Of a stretch of DNA of 64,000 nt, positions 1-12,616 are shown piece after piece. Position 1 is the stretch's first letter; the number at the start of each line of letters is the position of its first letter. Both the position numbers and the translations under genes were made by a program. Under the pieces are notes generated by a model. The model did not search any database. It was not told the DNA's origin and was given only the letters and a program-made list of their open reading frames with translations. Origin of the DNA: Pyrocephalus nanus (taxonomy: Eukaryota; Chordata; Aves; Passeriformes; Tyrannidae); the NCBI GenBank assembly GCA_038380795.1, contig CM076261.1, forward strand, positions 6,206,556 to 6,270,555, read 5' to 3'.

Positions 1-3000
1 TTTCTTTGGAAGATTTATTATTCTGAGATTATGGTAAGATGATCTGGGTGGCTCAGTGTATGAAATCTTGTCATCCTGGCAGAAGTACTTTGCTCATCCA
101 AGAGGCAGACACACATTTGGAAGCAGTTTCTGAAGCTACAGGGACAGAGTCTTCACAGGGCCATATTAATTTGACAATAGGCAGTAAAACAGCAGTGTCA
201 ACCACTAAGCCCACAAGAAGCAATACATGATGGCATGGGCATTGGAAGAGGTCCACATACCTGTTTAACTGAAGGAGACACTGCAATAGCAATAGAAAAA
301 CAAGTGAACAGAGAGATAAAGGAAGGAAAAGAATAATGCACTCTGACATTTTTAGTGTGGTTGTTAGATATTTGTTTACAAAAAGAAAAAAAATCTTTGA
401 CCAGTATCAAATCTTTGACCAGAAAATAACTAAAGAAAAAGCAAACCTGCTAAGCAAATTTCACATAGATTATAAAGTACGTGAACTTAAAAATAAGGTT
501 TTTGCAGATCAGATTTTCAAAGCACACCATGGAAATATTTTATATCTAGCCCCTTGAAACAGATGGATTAAAAAATAACACCATAAGCTGTAGCTTAAAT
601 AGTATCTGTCAGAGCTGCAAAGGTAGCGTGATTGACTGTATGAAGAGTTATGTACACTGGTTCAGTTTAGGTTTCATCACTGTAAAAAATAACACAGCAT
701 ATCAGAAAACATGGTGGGTGATAATTGTTTTGATATGACCCATGAGGCAAACCAGATGGCCTAATGACTTTAGGAGTGAGCCCACCTCCAAGTCACTCGG
801 TGACATTGAAAGGAAATCCAGTCACCAGCTGGATTACTAGGCAACGTGGTTCAAAGACACCAGCTCCTACTCTCCCGAGCTGTTCTCTGCCTTGTTTTTT
901 CCCCAAAGGACTTCATATACAAAGAATTCTCATGGCAGACCACCACCTGACTGTAGGCACACTGGGCAACAGCAGAAAGTGAGGAGCGTGGCGCCGGAGC
1001 TTAGCCTGCGGAGAGTGCCTTTCTGCTATATCTCTTTTGACAGCAGGGTCACAGCACAAACAGTGCAGCCTCTCTCCATCCTAGGAGCCTGCACGGCAGA
1101 CCACAGACCCAGACTGAGCACCTTGGTCTAGCACACAAGAGATAAGAGATAGAGACTGCATATACTGGAAGCGTAGTTTCAGCTACAGCCCTAAGTCCAT
1201 CTTCCAAGCTTGCAATTTCTTGCAGATAGGGCATGCTGAGGTGAGGGAGTGTACAAGGAGCTGAACAGGTTGTAAGAGAAGTGCTTAGAGGCAGAGGCAG
1301 TTCTGGAGCATTTGCAACCTGGTATGAGTACAGTTTGTACATTAGGGATGAGAAGCAGGGCAAGCGATGCAGAGTTAGAGCAGCCGGAAGGTGGGAGGAC
1401 ATGAATTTAGTTGAAGAAGAAGAAATATGGAATGAGGGAGTGGGGACTTACAGAAGGAATAGCGGAAGTTACTATTTTGGATAGCTACAGGGAATCCGTC
1501 AGGAAGCTCTAACACTTTGCAACATGGCTTCAAGAGCCAGAAAGTTTAGCAACCCTTCCTCTGTAGTTTCTACTATAAAATTATTCTTTTATCTCAATTT
1601 TTCTTGCTCTTGCATTAAACTGTTCTCCCCCTCTCTCACCCTGCTTTGCATCCCACACCTCCGCCCAATCCCACTTCACTTAGAATAACTTTTCTATATA
1701 AACTAGGGAATATACTTCCCAGGGTCTTGCATACCATATCTTTCTGTAATATCAAATAAAATGCAAAATGAAATGTCTAAATTCAAATAGTGAAAGTGGA
1801 CCAGTTAAGAAATCAGGCTGCATAGATGTCCCCAGGAACCCATGTGCTCATCATTATCCTGGCAGGTGGCAGGGGAGCATCACACTAAACTTGCTTGACT
1901 TCACTCTGTGCCATGCACGTGCATCACATGGGCCTAAACTCCACAGTCCTATCATACAATAGTAATTAATTTCATTGGGACTTAAGTCAATTTTGTTCAT
2001 TAGTATGTTATCTGTTCTTCAGGAACTACCCAGGTATACCATGTGGTACCAATAAAGTCCCAAACGCCAATGTTTAAAAATCCGGTGCTCTATCAATTAT
2101 TGCTGTTAAACTCAGTGCAACATCACAGTGGTAACCTTCCAGTAGAGCTAAGAGAAATACAGGCTAAACCCCCAGTGCTCAGACTTACTTTCTGTATCTG
2201 AGGGAAGTAATGATTAAAACCCTTTTGAAGATCACCATCAAAGCCTATTTTGCTATTGATTTATACTGAATGTTAATAATTAAACAGCTGACATATTTCT
2301 CAGCTTCTCTCATTGAGACCCTGTAAAAGGTAATCTATTTATATTCCACTCAAGATCTCTAGTGGTTCTTTACTACCTCAGTATCCAGTAAATACTCACT
2401 AAGCTTATTATGGAGCAAGACTAATATTTCACTTGAATTGGTAGGAAAATGGCTTCTTCAGCTCCCAACAATAGCTGTTGCTGAATCTGTGAAGTGGGAA
2501 GAATCTGCGTAACATGCAAAGAAGCTACCAATCCTTTTAACAGCTTCTTTAAAAAGGAATTGGACCCGATTCATGAAAAAAAAGTGTATGTTCAGTGGGT
2601 GGTAACTTTGATGCAGTTCTTTTATGTATATAAGGGTTAGCCAGAGTGTCTGAATAAAAAAGGAAGCCAATCTGCTTTTATTCAGGCATAGCACCATGTG
2701 GGCTGAATGTGAAAAATAGAAATGGTTTATTAAATGCGATTCCGAGAAGAGACTAATTTTCTTGTTAGTATAAATTATGGGAATAGGAGCCCAGCTAAAA
2801 TGTGTAACACAATGATGTGAATCAGTGATGACTGTAAATGTGGGTCTCAGAACAAAACTTGGTTTTTTTGATAGCCAAGGATTATGGTGATATATTTGTT
2901 TCTACCATCCTCACAGAGGAGCTGTAAACACTTGTGAGAGAAATGACTGATTCCCAGTGATGTTTCAGTCCTTCTCACACTCCTCCTTTCTCACAGTGGC

Positions 3001-6000
3001 CCAGAGTGTGTAAGGTTGCCATTTCAAGAGTATGCAATAATTGCAACATTAAAACCAAACCACGTTTGATATCAAAGGTACATTCTTCCTTCAGCCTCTA
3101 TGTCCTTGTTTATCTTCATTCCGGGGCAGAATGCCAGGGGACCAATTGCAGTGGAAAATTTGTGTACTTTTACTAGATCAAATTTACATTTGTAACTCAC
3201 TACACATCTCATAAAGGAACAGCTTTTTAAAACTGAAAATCAAACCACCAGTTTCTGCCAGATTAAAAATAATGAAAAAGAAGCAGCAATTTAAGCCACA
3301 TTTAAAATTCACAGGAGTTACTGCATTTTATTAAAACAGGTCCAATATGAAACACCTTAGTCATTTAAATTCCTTTGCTGTGAAGGAAAGAGTCCTTTCA
3401 CAGGTGATAAGATTTTAGAACATCTTCCTGCTAATTTTGTAACTGGATTTCTACAAAAATGTCAGTGAAAAGGATTGAAAAAACTTAAATTTTCTGTGCA
3501 AATTATTTTTTTCTCTTTCTGTGGAGAAGTGAAAATGAAAGGTACCATGAAAAGTGGTCTTCAGATTTCCTACTACCTAGGAGACTGAACTCTCTGAGTT
3601 TCCATCTTTCAAACCTCTTTCAAGAAGTCTTTGCTTCTAGCATTTTTAACAAAGCTTGTATGACACAAGCATTTGAAAAAGAACTAGGCAGTCAATAATT
3701 TTACTATAAGTCAGAAAGGGCAAAATATCTGCAGGAAGCAGATCAATAATTTATGGCCCTCCGAGTAGACTGCCAGTATCACAGGCATGATTTACACTGT
3801 CTGTTGCATAAGTGACTGATGGATTCGGGTTTAAAATTACAACTTGTGGTCTGTCCTGAACACAAAATTGAAATCCCAGTCTACTATTTTCTTTCAAAAG
3901 TGATCTTCTGATCATCTCCATTGAAGCAATAATGCAATACATGAAGGTGCACACCACTTGTGATGGACTGAAGTACAGAAAAGTATACTCAGGTTAGTAA
4001 CATTCTAGGTGTGATATTCAGCCCATGTAATTTCATCTAGCCATGTTAAGACAAGATGTATCACTACTTTTCCAGTGGCAGGAAAAGGCACCCAGACAGC
4101 AGATCAGAGTAGATGCATAGTTTTTAGACAGCTAAAATGTCCAAATCAAACAGTGAAATGAATCTTGCTTGCAGTTACTAAGAGCACTGCAGTCATTCAC
4201 AGCCAAACACACAGACTTTTCAAGACTAGTCACTATTTTGAGAATTTACTTGAGGTCTCCAGCCTGCACTGAAACTCATGATGTTCAAAGCTGTCTCATC
4301 ACCTAAAATAGATCAATGTTATTCTGCTCCTATTAACATCAATCTCATGTTTGACAGAAGTGTAGTCATGTCTTTCAGGACAGCTGATGGCTAGGCAAAG
4401 CAGTCAAATTATTTTAGCGACCCTTGGTCATTTCCAAAGGAATCTGAAGTTGTTAGCCTTCGTTTTATTCTTCCTGTGCTTGCATAAAAACATGTAGGTT
4501 CTTTCAGCACTATAAACTAGTCAGTGATCCAAGACAAGCTGCATACTTCTTATATAGCTACAGTGCAAGTATAGTAAACTAAACTAAAGCCAAACTGCTA
4601 CTGAGTTAAAGTGTCCCTATTGGATTGAAAGTATTTCAGTTTATACATACCATCTTCTTGGGTTTACTACTTGACATTAATTTTGCCTAAGGCTATTAAG
4701 CATGTCTTCTGGCCCATAACAGACTGATTTATTCCCTGTCACACAGGGATCTTAATGGTATTAACAACTCTACTGCCACTATCCGGAATTGTGCTATGCA
4801 GAAATATAGGGGCCAAACAACCATAATGTGACTTTAATGTGAAATTTGAGACCTATAAAGCAATACTCAGAATTATACTTCCACGTCAAATTTCTCCATT
4901 CCATCCTGACATGCTGAAAACTATACTGGTGAAAGCTTCCTCCAAATCAACTGACATGAGTTATCCTACAAAAAACACAGGGTGCTCTGTTTCATTAATA
5001 TTCTTAACAGTTCCCTTAAAAGAATCCTGTTGACATATGGTATTTTGGGGAAATAGGGTCATGGGGGAGGGAACTTCTCCTCTCCTAAGCCCCATAAATC
5101 TCCCTCTCTCTCCCAAGATTTAGGCAGGCCAAAGGCACTTATGGCTATTTACATGGAAAGCCAAAGCTTATGTATAGTCTCTCAGTTTCTATGGCAGCAC
5201 AGCTCCTATAAAAACACAGCTTAAAAACACAGCTCTCCAAGCTCACTGTCATCCCATGTACTTGCAGACATTCCCTAAACAGTGAATTTCTCCTCAAAAC
5301 ATGTCAGACCATGTAAATTAGCTCTGATCCCACCCCTGGCAGCTTGGTGCTGGGGAACACTCGTGATATGAATGGCCAACAGTTACCGCCACTGTCTCCA
5401 GCCCTCTCTCCTTCCTCTCACCGGCATCCTCACGGGGACCACTGAGGGCTTGCCAGGCAAGCAGTGGGAAGAGAAAACCATGCCAAAAAGCACACTTTCC
5501 TTTTATGTCCTGCTGCCTTCTCCTCTCCCTTGAGTGAACTGAAAAATCCATCACCCAGAAAATTAAGATGGAAAAGGCTGAAATCACTGCTGCTTTCACC
5601 GTTGCTAAGATTACACAATAGAAACACTTCCTGGATAATGGGATTTGTCAGCATCAGCTGAAAAAAAAAAAAAAAGCCAACTGTGTGATATTAAGAAACC
5701 AACTACCTCTACAAACAGGAAGTGGCTTGAGTTATTTTTTAGTTAATTCAATGCCTTAAGCAAAGTCATATATTACTGTTAACTAAATAGATAACTGGAG
5801 CACTTTCACAATGTTTACTTAAATTTCACATTGCAATTAAAAAGTGTCTGCTTTACACAGACACCTGCTTAATCTTCTTAATAATACCTTTCGCCATTCC
5901 TAGGAAGAATTATAAGATTTACATTTTACTACTGGAACACCTAATTAAGGCAAATAAAAGAGAATATAATCCCTAGGGTATCAGAAAGTATTCTGTATGC

Positions 6001-8510
6001 TTATTAAAAGCTAAATGTATTAATGTATAAAAATACATTACTTCAATTGAAAGTCCAATAGGAAGGATACTTTTATAGGGTCAAAAAAAAAATCTACTTA
6101 GGATAAGAATATTCCTAAAATTTGAACATTTCTTTATGTAAGTTAAGTATCACATCATTACGTGACAGCTTTCCCTTCTGATGCTAGGAAAGCCTTGGAT
6201 TGGCAGGAGATTTGGAAGTTTTGATTAACAACCTACTGGAGCTCTTGGCAATGTGCCTGGGTGTTTCAGATTACTGCTGCTATAGAAACTCCCCTGGGTG
6301 ACTGCTGCTTTTCTTTTTCTCACATTCCTAAAATGTTGGTCTTCAATTTTTTTTTGTCCTTCTGCAGTTTGTTCCACTTAGTAGCAATTGCTGCACTACT
6401 GTTCTGCTCTCACTCAGTGAATAGCACAGCTACACAAACAGCTATCATTACAGATAACAGGCATCATAAAAGAGTTTGCCATATGCCTTGTCAGCTGGCC
6501 AAACTGATGACATGATTCTTTTCGAGCACTCTGGGTAGTTCATAGGAGGTATGCACATTTCAGGAAGCTGGCAATTCGTTAGCATTTCTCTGAGTATAAT
6601 ACTAGTTAGCATACTTTAAGGGTTGATTATAAATGAGTTTAATATTAGCTTGACTTGCATTGTTAAATTCATAATTCTAATTTATCCAAGAGAAAAGGAT
6701 GCAGTCACTACAAAATCAAACAAAAATAATTTATTTTTGCAAGATATTCCCTCCTTTCAGTTCTCCTTGTCAGTTCTCTTTCTTTCTTCCCCTCTCAGGA
6801 TAATCCAAATTATTCTAACGTGATGTGAATGAGATATCTCTTTTTTCAACACCAGTAACAGAGTTTATTGGGAGCAGAAGCAGGACCACAAGTACTTTCC
6901 ATTGCTACTTAATGGAAAAGAGTACTAAACAGTGAAGAAACATAGAATGCAATTCCTGACTGCTGCCCTGAGCATCTGACCAGGCTGTGCCACACAGTTA
7001 CATCAGCTACACCAAAAGCCTATCCAGGCCCATCATCAGTGAAGTGACGGTGTCTTCTGCACACACCAGTCCACCCATGCACACAGCTGCAAGCATGGTC
7101 CCAACAAGCTCAGGCTTTAACAAGCATGGACATACATGGACACGGACACTGTGTCAAGTTCAGTCTGTCGCCTCTGCACAACACAACCACTTGTATTCCT
7201 GCACATGTGCCCTTGAGAGGAGGCCAGCCACTGCTAGGCTAATCCATGCCACTTATTCCTGGTGCCCTGCTTGCCAGAGACTGCTTGCAACGGGAACAGG
7301 CTGCAAGTGGGATAAGCTAGTTCAGCAGTGACAATGAATTTCTTGGCATCTTATCTGTGCACATACGGACCGAGTCTGATCTGATGGGGCAGAGCAGGGC
7401 CATACGGCTCCTGCGTCAGTGGAGCAATGGATGAGCTGCCCCTATCAGACTAGCTCATGTAGCTCACACCTTGCTCCAAGGGCTCCTGGAAAAAGAGGCA
7501 TGCTGGGAGACTTCTACAAGAGGAATGAAGAGTCTTCAGCTGAGCTCAGGAGAGGTGCCAAGTGACCTTCCTGAAAGGGGAGGCCCAAACACAATGCACA
7601 ACTCAGATGTGCATATGACTGACACGGGGCCATACAGAAAACATTTCAGTCAAGTAAGTCACATTGGTATGTGGAAATCCTTGCTTGGGAGATTTCCGTG
7701 TAAGCTGGATGGCTGCCCATCTGTGTGGGTTCAAACCAGGTGAAATGCTGAGCAACTTGAGCTCTCAAGATGGTCCATGAAAGCAGCCTCCAGAGAGTAA
7801 ACAACATCTAGCAAATGGGTTTAAAACAAGAGATTGATTTAAAGTAAAGCAACACAAAATGTACTTTTTGCATTCGTTCAAAGTAATGCCATCAGAGACT
7901 GGATTTCACTGGGTCTCATCTGTTTAGAAGACAGCTAGCTTTATACCTTGTTCTACAAAACCTAAAATTAATACATGTGAAACAAGTTGCTAGAACCATG
8001 GTTCTGAAAAGAGCCTTCTAAATATTGCTATAGCCCGTCATATCCATTTCATATCTGCTGGAGCTTGCTGAAAGCCTGAAGCAGAAACTGAGATACAGAT
8101 AAGAGTAAATCATCTCTACTATTTACAGACAGTATCTAAGCAAAGTCCAAAGTGGAATAATTCAGAAACTGATTTTTTTTATCTACTTCACTCATCAAAG
8201 CTTATAAAGAAATGGGGCATTGGATCATCAAGGTCCTTATCAGTTGCTAGTTAATATGAGAAAGAAGATATACTGTTACAACTGCAAATCTGACAAACGT
8301 ACAAACAATCAAAACATCCTAAAATGAAAAATTATAGAAACTTTTTCAAGTAAGTTAAGGTGAAAGTAAGAGCCAGAGGTGTTTTAGCAAAAAACACTGA
8401 CAAACTCCATCCCACAGAAATTTGTACAGTTCTAACTAAGGAGATGCCTCCTGTGCTGCATATCTCCATCACAAATCCCATTTATCTCCCTCCTTTCATT
8501 AGTATGCACA
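1..8510. other. unannotated AT-rich single-copy sequence
   Basis: No gene or mobile element could be recognised on either strand. Open frames here are short (up to about 125 codons), overlap on opposite strands and match no protein family I know. The stretches at about 780-1480 and 6980-7760 are visibly richer in G and C than their surroundings. A small cluster of CpG dinucleotides lies near 985-1012. A small perfect inverted repeat (TAATGTAT, four A, ATACATTA) sits at 6021-6040. Short A runs occur, for example near 5661-5674. Everything else looks like unconstrained non-coding DNA, but conserved non-coding elements cannot be excluded without an alignment. Confidence 0.6.
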
Positions 8511-8514
8511 AAAC

Positions 8515-9305
8515 CAACTGGCAGCAATCTCTAGAGCTCATCTCATCCAAGCACCTATCTCAAAGCCAGTCCAGCCAAGTTCTGCGTACCTCCGAGGATG
8601 CAGATGCTTCAGCCTCTTGGGACACTTGCTCCAGTGATTTTAGCTCTGCTAATATCCCCAAACAACTACTAGTTAGTCAGAATGTCCTGCATTTCCTTTT
8701 GTCTGTGGCTTCCAGTCCTTTCACCGTATACCTCTGAGAAGGGTCTAGCCCTGCCTCCTCTTTAGGTACTCGAAGACAGCAATAAGACCTCCCGTCAGCC
8801 ATCTCTTTTTAACATTGAACACACCCAGTTCTCAGCCTCACCTTTCACAACCTCAGATGTACTCAAGACCTGTGACCATTTTGGTAGATCTCTGCTGGAC
8901 TCGAGCCAACATGTCAATGCATTTCTTTTACAGGGGAACTCCAAACTGGTTCCAGTTCTCCCAGTGTGGTCTCACAAGTGCCAAACAGAGGGAAAGAAAG
9001 GACTTGCTATTTATGCTTGCTAACATTGCCTGAGACATGATTGCCTGTCTGCTACAAGGACACACTGCAGATTCATGCACAACTCGCCGTCCATGAATAC
9101 TTACAAAAGCTACCAAGCTGCTTTTAAGCAGCTGGCCTACCAGTCCGTGCTCCAGCTCAACATATTCTGTCACTCTCTGTTGCAGAAAGTTATCCCAGCC
9201 CAAATACTGGACTTTGCATTTGCTTCTGCAATGCAACTTTTATAGTCTTTCAGTGGGGTCTGCATTCAATTTCAGTGTTCTCCAGACCACTTAGCTTTGA
9301 AGGAA
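8515..9305 (-). mobile_element. CR1 LINE fragment, old, 5'-truncated
   Basis: The plus strand shows the complement of a CR1 non-LTR retrotransposon, so the element reads on the minus strand with its 3' end near 8515. Recognisable blocks in order are the 3'-tail region around 8550-8640 (AGCCAAGTTCTG, GACACTTGCTCCAGTG), the CTGAGAAGGGTCTAGCC block near 8735, the CTGCTGGACTCGAGCCAACA block near 8892, the CCAGTGTGGTCTCACAAGTG block near 8961, and GGACTTTGCATTTGC near 9210. The spread of these blocks matches one of the longer CR1 subfamilies in birds. The ORF2 frame is broken by many stops and small gaps, so this is an inactive, old copy. Both ends are estimates, because the sequence decays gradually. 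Confidence 0.85.
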
Positions 9306-11673
9306 TGTATTTACACATTGCTATCTATTATTTTATAGTATAGGGGACAAAAATGGTCAGAGGAAACTAGTAAGTTCTAGTGCAATTACTAATACAAAAT
9401 TTAGAAGAAAGGCTTCAAGTCCAAACATGTAATATAAAACAAAGCTATAAAGTCAAAAAAAAGTTATAGAAAGAAATTATATGAATTACTAATTAAATAT
9501 CCCTGTGTGTTGTATTTATAGTTCAAACCTTAAAAAAGGCAGCCTATGTAATACCTAGCAGCAGTACTTTCCAAGAAGAATACACTGAACTTTAAAAACG
9601 TTCAAGAAGAAAACATTTAAATTTATTTTCATGAGAAAAGAAAGCAATAAACACCAAGACCAGATACAGAACACTTTCAGAGTCTCATATTTTTTACTTT
9701 CCTCCTTCCACATTTCTAGTCCTCAGATAATATCATATCATAGCTCACTTCTGAATCAGTTAAAAAAGGGAAGAATCCATCTCAGGACTCATAACATTAC
9801 TTCCACTGTGGCTGAGGTTTATCGTTTGTGCAAATACAAAGAAGATGCAAAATATCAGCACATCGTGGCCTAAACATGCCACTATCCCACAATATCCAAA
9901 ACACCCTTTAGTCTGATGATCAAGGAAAGGGGAATGACAAATCAGAATCTGCAGCTGCACAGTTTCATTTCAAAGAATCAGTCTTTCCCAATTCTTGAAC
10001 AGCCAGAAGTATTTATGTGAGACCAGGAATTACCATAGAAATGGGGAGAGATAATGTTATACTGAATTACTAGAAAGGGTAATAGTACAGTATTAAGGAG
10101 GTATTTAAAGAAATTTAGGAGACAACTGACCACAAGCTATTTACATCTCCAGAAGAAAATGGTGATGGTGTGCTCCCCTTTCTCTCCTATGTATCTCATT
10201 AATCATTTCAAATGATGTGGTGTAGCTGTGGTGTCTCTACTTAACATTTGTAGAGTCACCATACACCACTGCATTTCCACTGATAAAATGCTGCCTCCTT
10301 GCCCCTCCTTGAAAGAGAACTGTGGCTACAGAGTAACATTTTACCTCTCCATTTTAGTCTTCCCTTTTCCTTCTTTTTCCTTCCACCCTCCAATCTGGTT
10401 ATTTTTGGACTGCCAGTTGGGATTATTGCTTTTTCCCTGCTAAAATAAAAACAAACAACAGTTATACTTCAGTTTCTGAGCTTAAGCATGAGTTCTGTCC
10501 CGAACATTAAACACTCACATTTTCTTGCCTGAGGTGCAATGCTATCTCCTATGACACTGACTAAAGCAAGCCTTGCAACTAAAGGCGAATTCTGCTTCTG
10601 GATTTGCATGTTCGCTTTTCTGACTTCTCCAGTAACCACCTATCTGCAATCCTGAGCAGAACTGTGCCCTGAGAACTCAGCACAGACCTAGTCTTAGAGA
10701 CTGGAAAAATTAGTATTTCTGAACTGAACTACAATGATTATTTAAAATACACATGGCTAAATTAGAATAATTATAATCTAAAATACCCTTTCTTTTTGAC
10801 ACATCATCTAATTTCAGACCAACTTTTAATATATTTTGCTTTTTTCCAAGCATCTCGAGGCTTACTACTTGCAAATGGAATATTTGGAAGGAATTTAACA
10901 TCTACAAAATATTAGAAAATGTAATAGTGTCAGTTTTTCACCTCTAAATGAAGGTCTGAAGTAGAGAGAACATGATGCCTTTCTGGGAAGCAAAAACCAA
11001 GATTCCTCCTATCCCAGTCTCACAATGTCACACATGAAGTCTCAGCTGAAAGCAGTCTTAAGGTTTTTTAATGTGTGCAATATCAAACATTCCCTAAATT
11101 AAAAAAAAATACTACCAACTGTTATTCAAATGCTCCCTGCATCAGAATATTTTAACTATAAGAAGAGTTTTCCAATGCCCAGAAAAAAATAATTTTCTTA
11201 TGTAAAATTCAATGTGGCAAACAGCTGACAGAAATTGAAAAAAAGAGTAATTTTCCCACTCTGGACAAGAGAGTATACCAATGTGTATATACCTCAATTT
11301 TCATGATTTTCAATATGCTGGTTATAGAGCGATAAATTGGGTGGAATTCTGAGTTGTCCAAGATGCAATCTTGGTATTTGCCTCCATTCTGCAAGGCAGA
11401 GTCCCTCTGTCCTTCAAGAAATGTTATGGGCTACTACCCGAAAAAAATATTTTTTTTATTTTCAAGATAGTAGGCAAAATGAAGTCAACATACAGTATAT
11501 TTTCAAAAGGGTGAGGCTCAAGGGAATCACAGGAAAGAAGGTGATTAAGAAGGTAGAAAAGATGAGCATCCTGACAACACACTGGGAGAGCAAGACAAAA
11601 TCTAACAAACTTCATGAAGTATAGCAATGATTCTTCACCTTTCTGAAAAGGACTCTGCTAACAAAGCACCTGA
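9306..11673. other. unannotated AT-rich sequence
   Basis: Nothing recognisable on either strand. It holds short overlapping open frames (at most about 95 codons) without family resemblance, and scattered A/T runs such as those near 11101-11110 and 11443-11459. Confidence 0.55.
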
Positions 11674-12048
11674 CAGCAACTTAGAAAAGGCATGTCTTCC
11701 AAGAATGAGGAGTCCAAAAATTATGCACAGAAATTATCCAGTCACAGTAGGGGCTCTTCACAGTCCCGACATGAGAACTTTCAGACAGAACATAACAACA
11801 AAGTGAGCGGCTCAACACAGAGACGTTTCAGACTGCCAGTTGTTAACCTGAAAAATATCTACAGTGTTACTGGAAACATTTTTAAAACTACCATTAATAT
11901 AAGTGTAAGACCTTTCTTGAAGAGTTATTATGAGGAGATGAGATTTTTAAGAAAGCTTTACTGCCTGGAAAAAGGCATCTTTCCCACAGACAGTTTTAGA
12001 TGTTTTCTCCTGCATTCCAGAGACTCTGATTCCCAAGCAGAGAGAAGG
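11674..12048 (+). other. open frame ending at a splice-donor-like site (unrecognised)
   Basis: A frame is open from just after a TGA at 11671-11673, with its first ATG at 11692. It runs into AGAAGGTAAGT, where the in-frame TAA stop at 12049-12051 is part of a consensus splice donor (AAG followed by GTAAGT, with the GT at 12048-12049). If spliced there, the frame would not need the stop. The predicted peptide (MSSKNEESKNYAQKLSSHSR at its start) is Ser/Asn/Lys-rich near the N-terminus and resembles no family I know. No convincing pyrimidine-rich acceptor is visible just upstream, so as an internal exon it is weak. A first exon or a chance frame are both possible, and chance is the more likely. 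Confidence 0.12.
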
Positions 12049-12089
12049 TAAGTTCTTGCAGGCATGTTTGAAGGCCCCACAGCTGGGAG

Positions 12090-12354
12090 GGCTGGAGACA
12101 ATAAAAGTCCTAAGAAGAACAGGGGGTGTGTCTTCCTTGTCCCAGTGCAGATTTGTACCGAGATGTGAAGTGTTCTTGATTTTGGAAATAAATTCTCCTA
12201 AACCCTTCCACTGCCTGGTATTTTGCATCTGACCCTTACAATAATGTAATTTTCTTTGGGAGAGGGGAAGGGGTCCCTTCTTCCAGGTGGGGTGGTGTGG
12301 TGTGGTGTGGCAGATGGAGCACTTGGGTACTGTGGAGGGGGTTTGCACCTCATG
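12090..12354 (+). mobile_element. possible decayed LTR or ERV-derived sequence
   Basis: This stretch has the composition of a retroviral LTR or of sequence beside one. It carries an ACAATAAAAG block near 12099, an AAATAAATTCTCC block near 12187, a purine-rich run AGAGGGGAAGGGG near 12263, and a short (GGTGT)n run at about 12292-12310. It leads directly into a clear LTR fragment in the same orientation. I could not align it to a family from memory and see no clear TG...CA ends. It may be an unrelated older LTR, internal ERV sequence, or ordinary DNA. Confidence 0.25.
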
Positions 12355-12616
12355 GGGATGAGCAATTGTGTGAATCCTTCTCCTTTTTTCTTGTATAATC
12401 TGTCATTAGTATTATTGTTGTTACTGTTAGTTGTCTTTTTTCATTGCTGTTTCCAGTAAATTGTTTTTATCTCAATCTATGATCTTTACCTTTTGTGCCT
12501 CTAATTCTCCTCTCCATTCCACCAGGAAGAGGGGAGGGAGAGTAATTCAGTGGCTGTGGTTTGGAGTGTTTCAGTGGGAACACTAAATTGGGGAATACCA
12601 TTTCTGAACCATGACA
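12355..12616 (+). mobile_element. partial ERV LTR (R-U5 part), avian family
   Basis: The order of motifs matches the 3' half of the solo LTR at 21.3-21.9 kb, which lies in the opposite orientation. GATGAGCAATTGTGTGAATC (near 12357) is followed by a TTATTGTTGTTACTG triplet-rich stretch at about 12405-12430. Next come CCAGTAAATTGTTTTTATCT (near 12454), a CTCCTCTCCATTCCACC block near 12508, GGAGGGAGAGTAATTCAGTG near 12533, and a terminal ACCATGACA at 12608-12616. The U3 part expected upstream, with the conserved TG start and TATA box, is missing or unrecognisable. No retroviral genes are seen on either side. It is a truncated, inactive relic. Confidence 0.7.

Noticed and set aside
1560..1690. 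Possible LTR fragment (TTATCTC and ATTAAACTGTTCTCC phrases)
   Set aside because: Only short phrases resemble the LTR family at 12.4 and 21.4 kb. The order and flanking blocks do not fit.
7700..7745. tRNA or tRNA-derived SINE suggested by a GGTTCAAACC B-box-like motif
   Set aside because: No matching A-box at the right distance, and no cloverleaf could be drawn.
11947..12348. Minus-strand frame of 133 codons
   Set aside because: It runs antisense through the LTR-like region and contains no retroviral or cellular motif.
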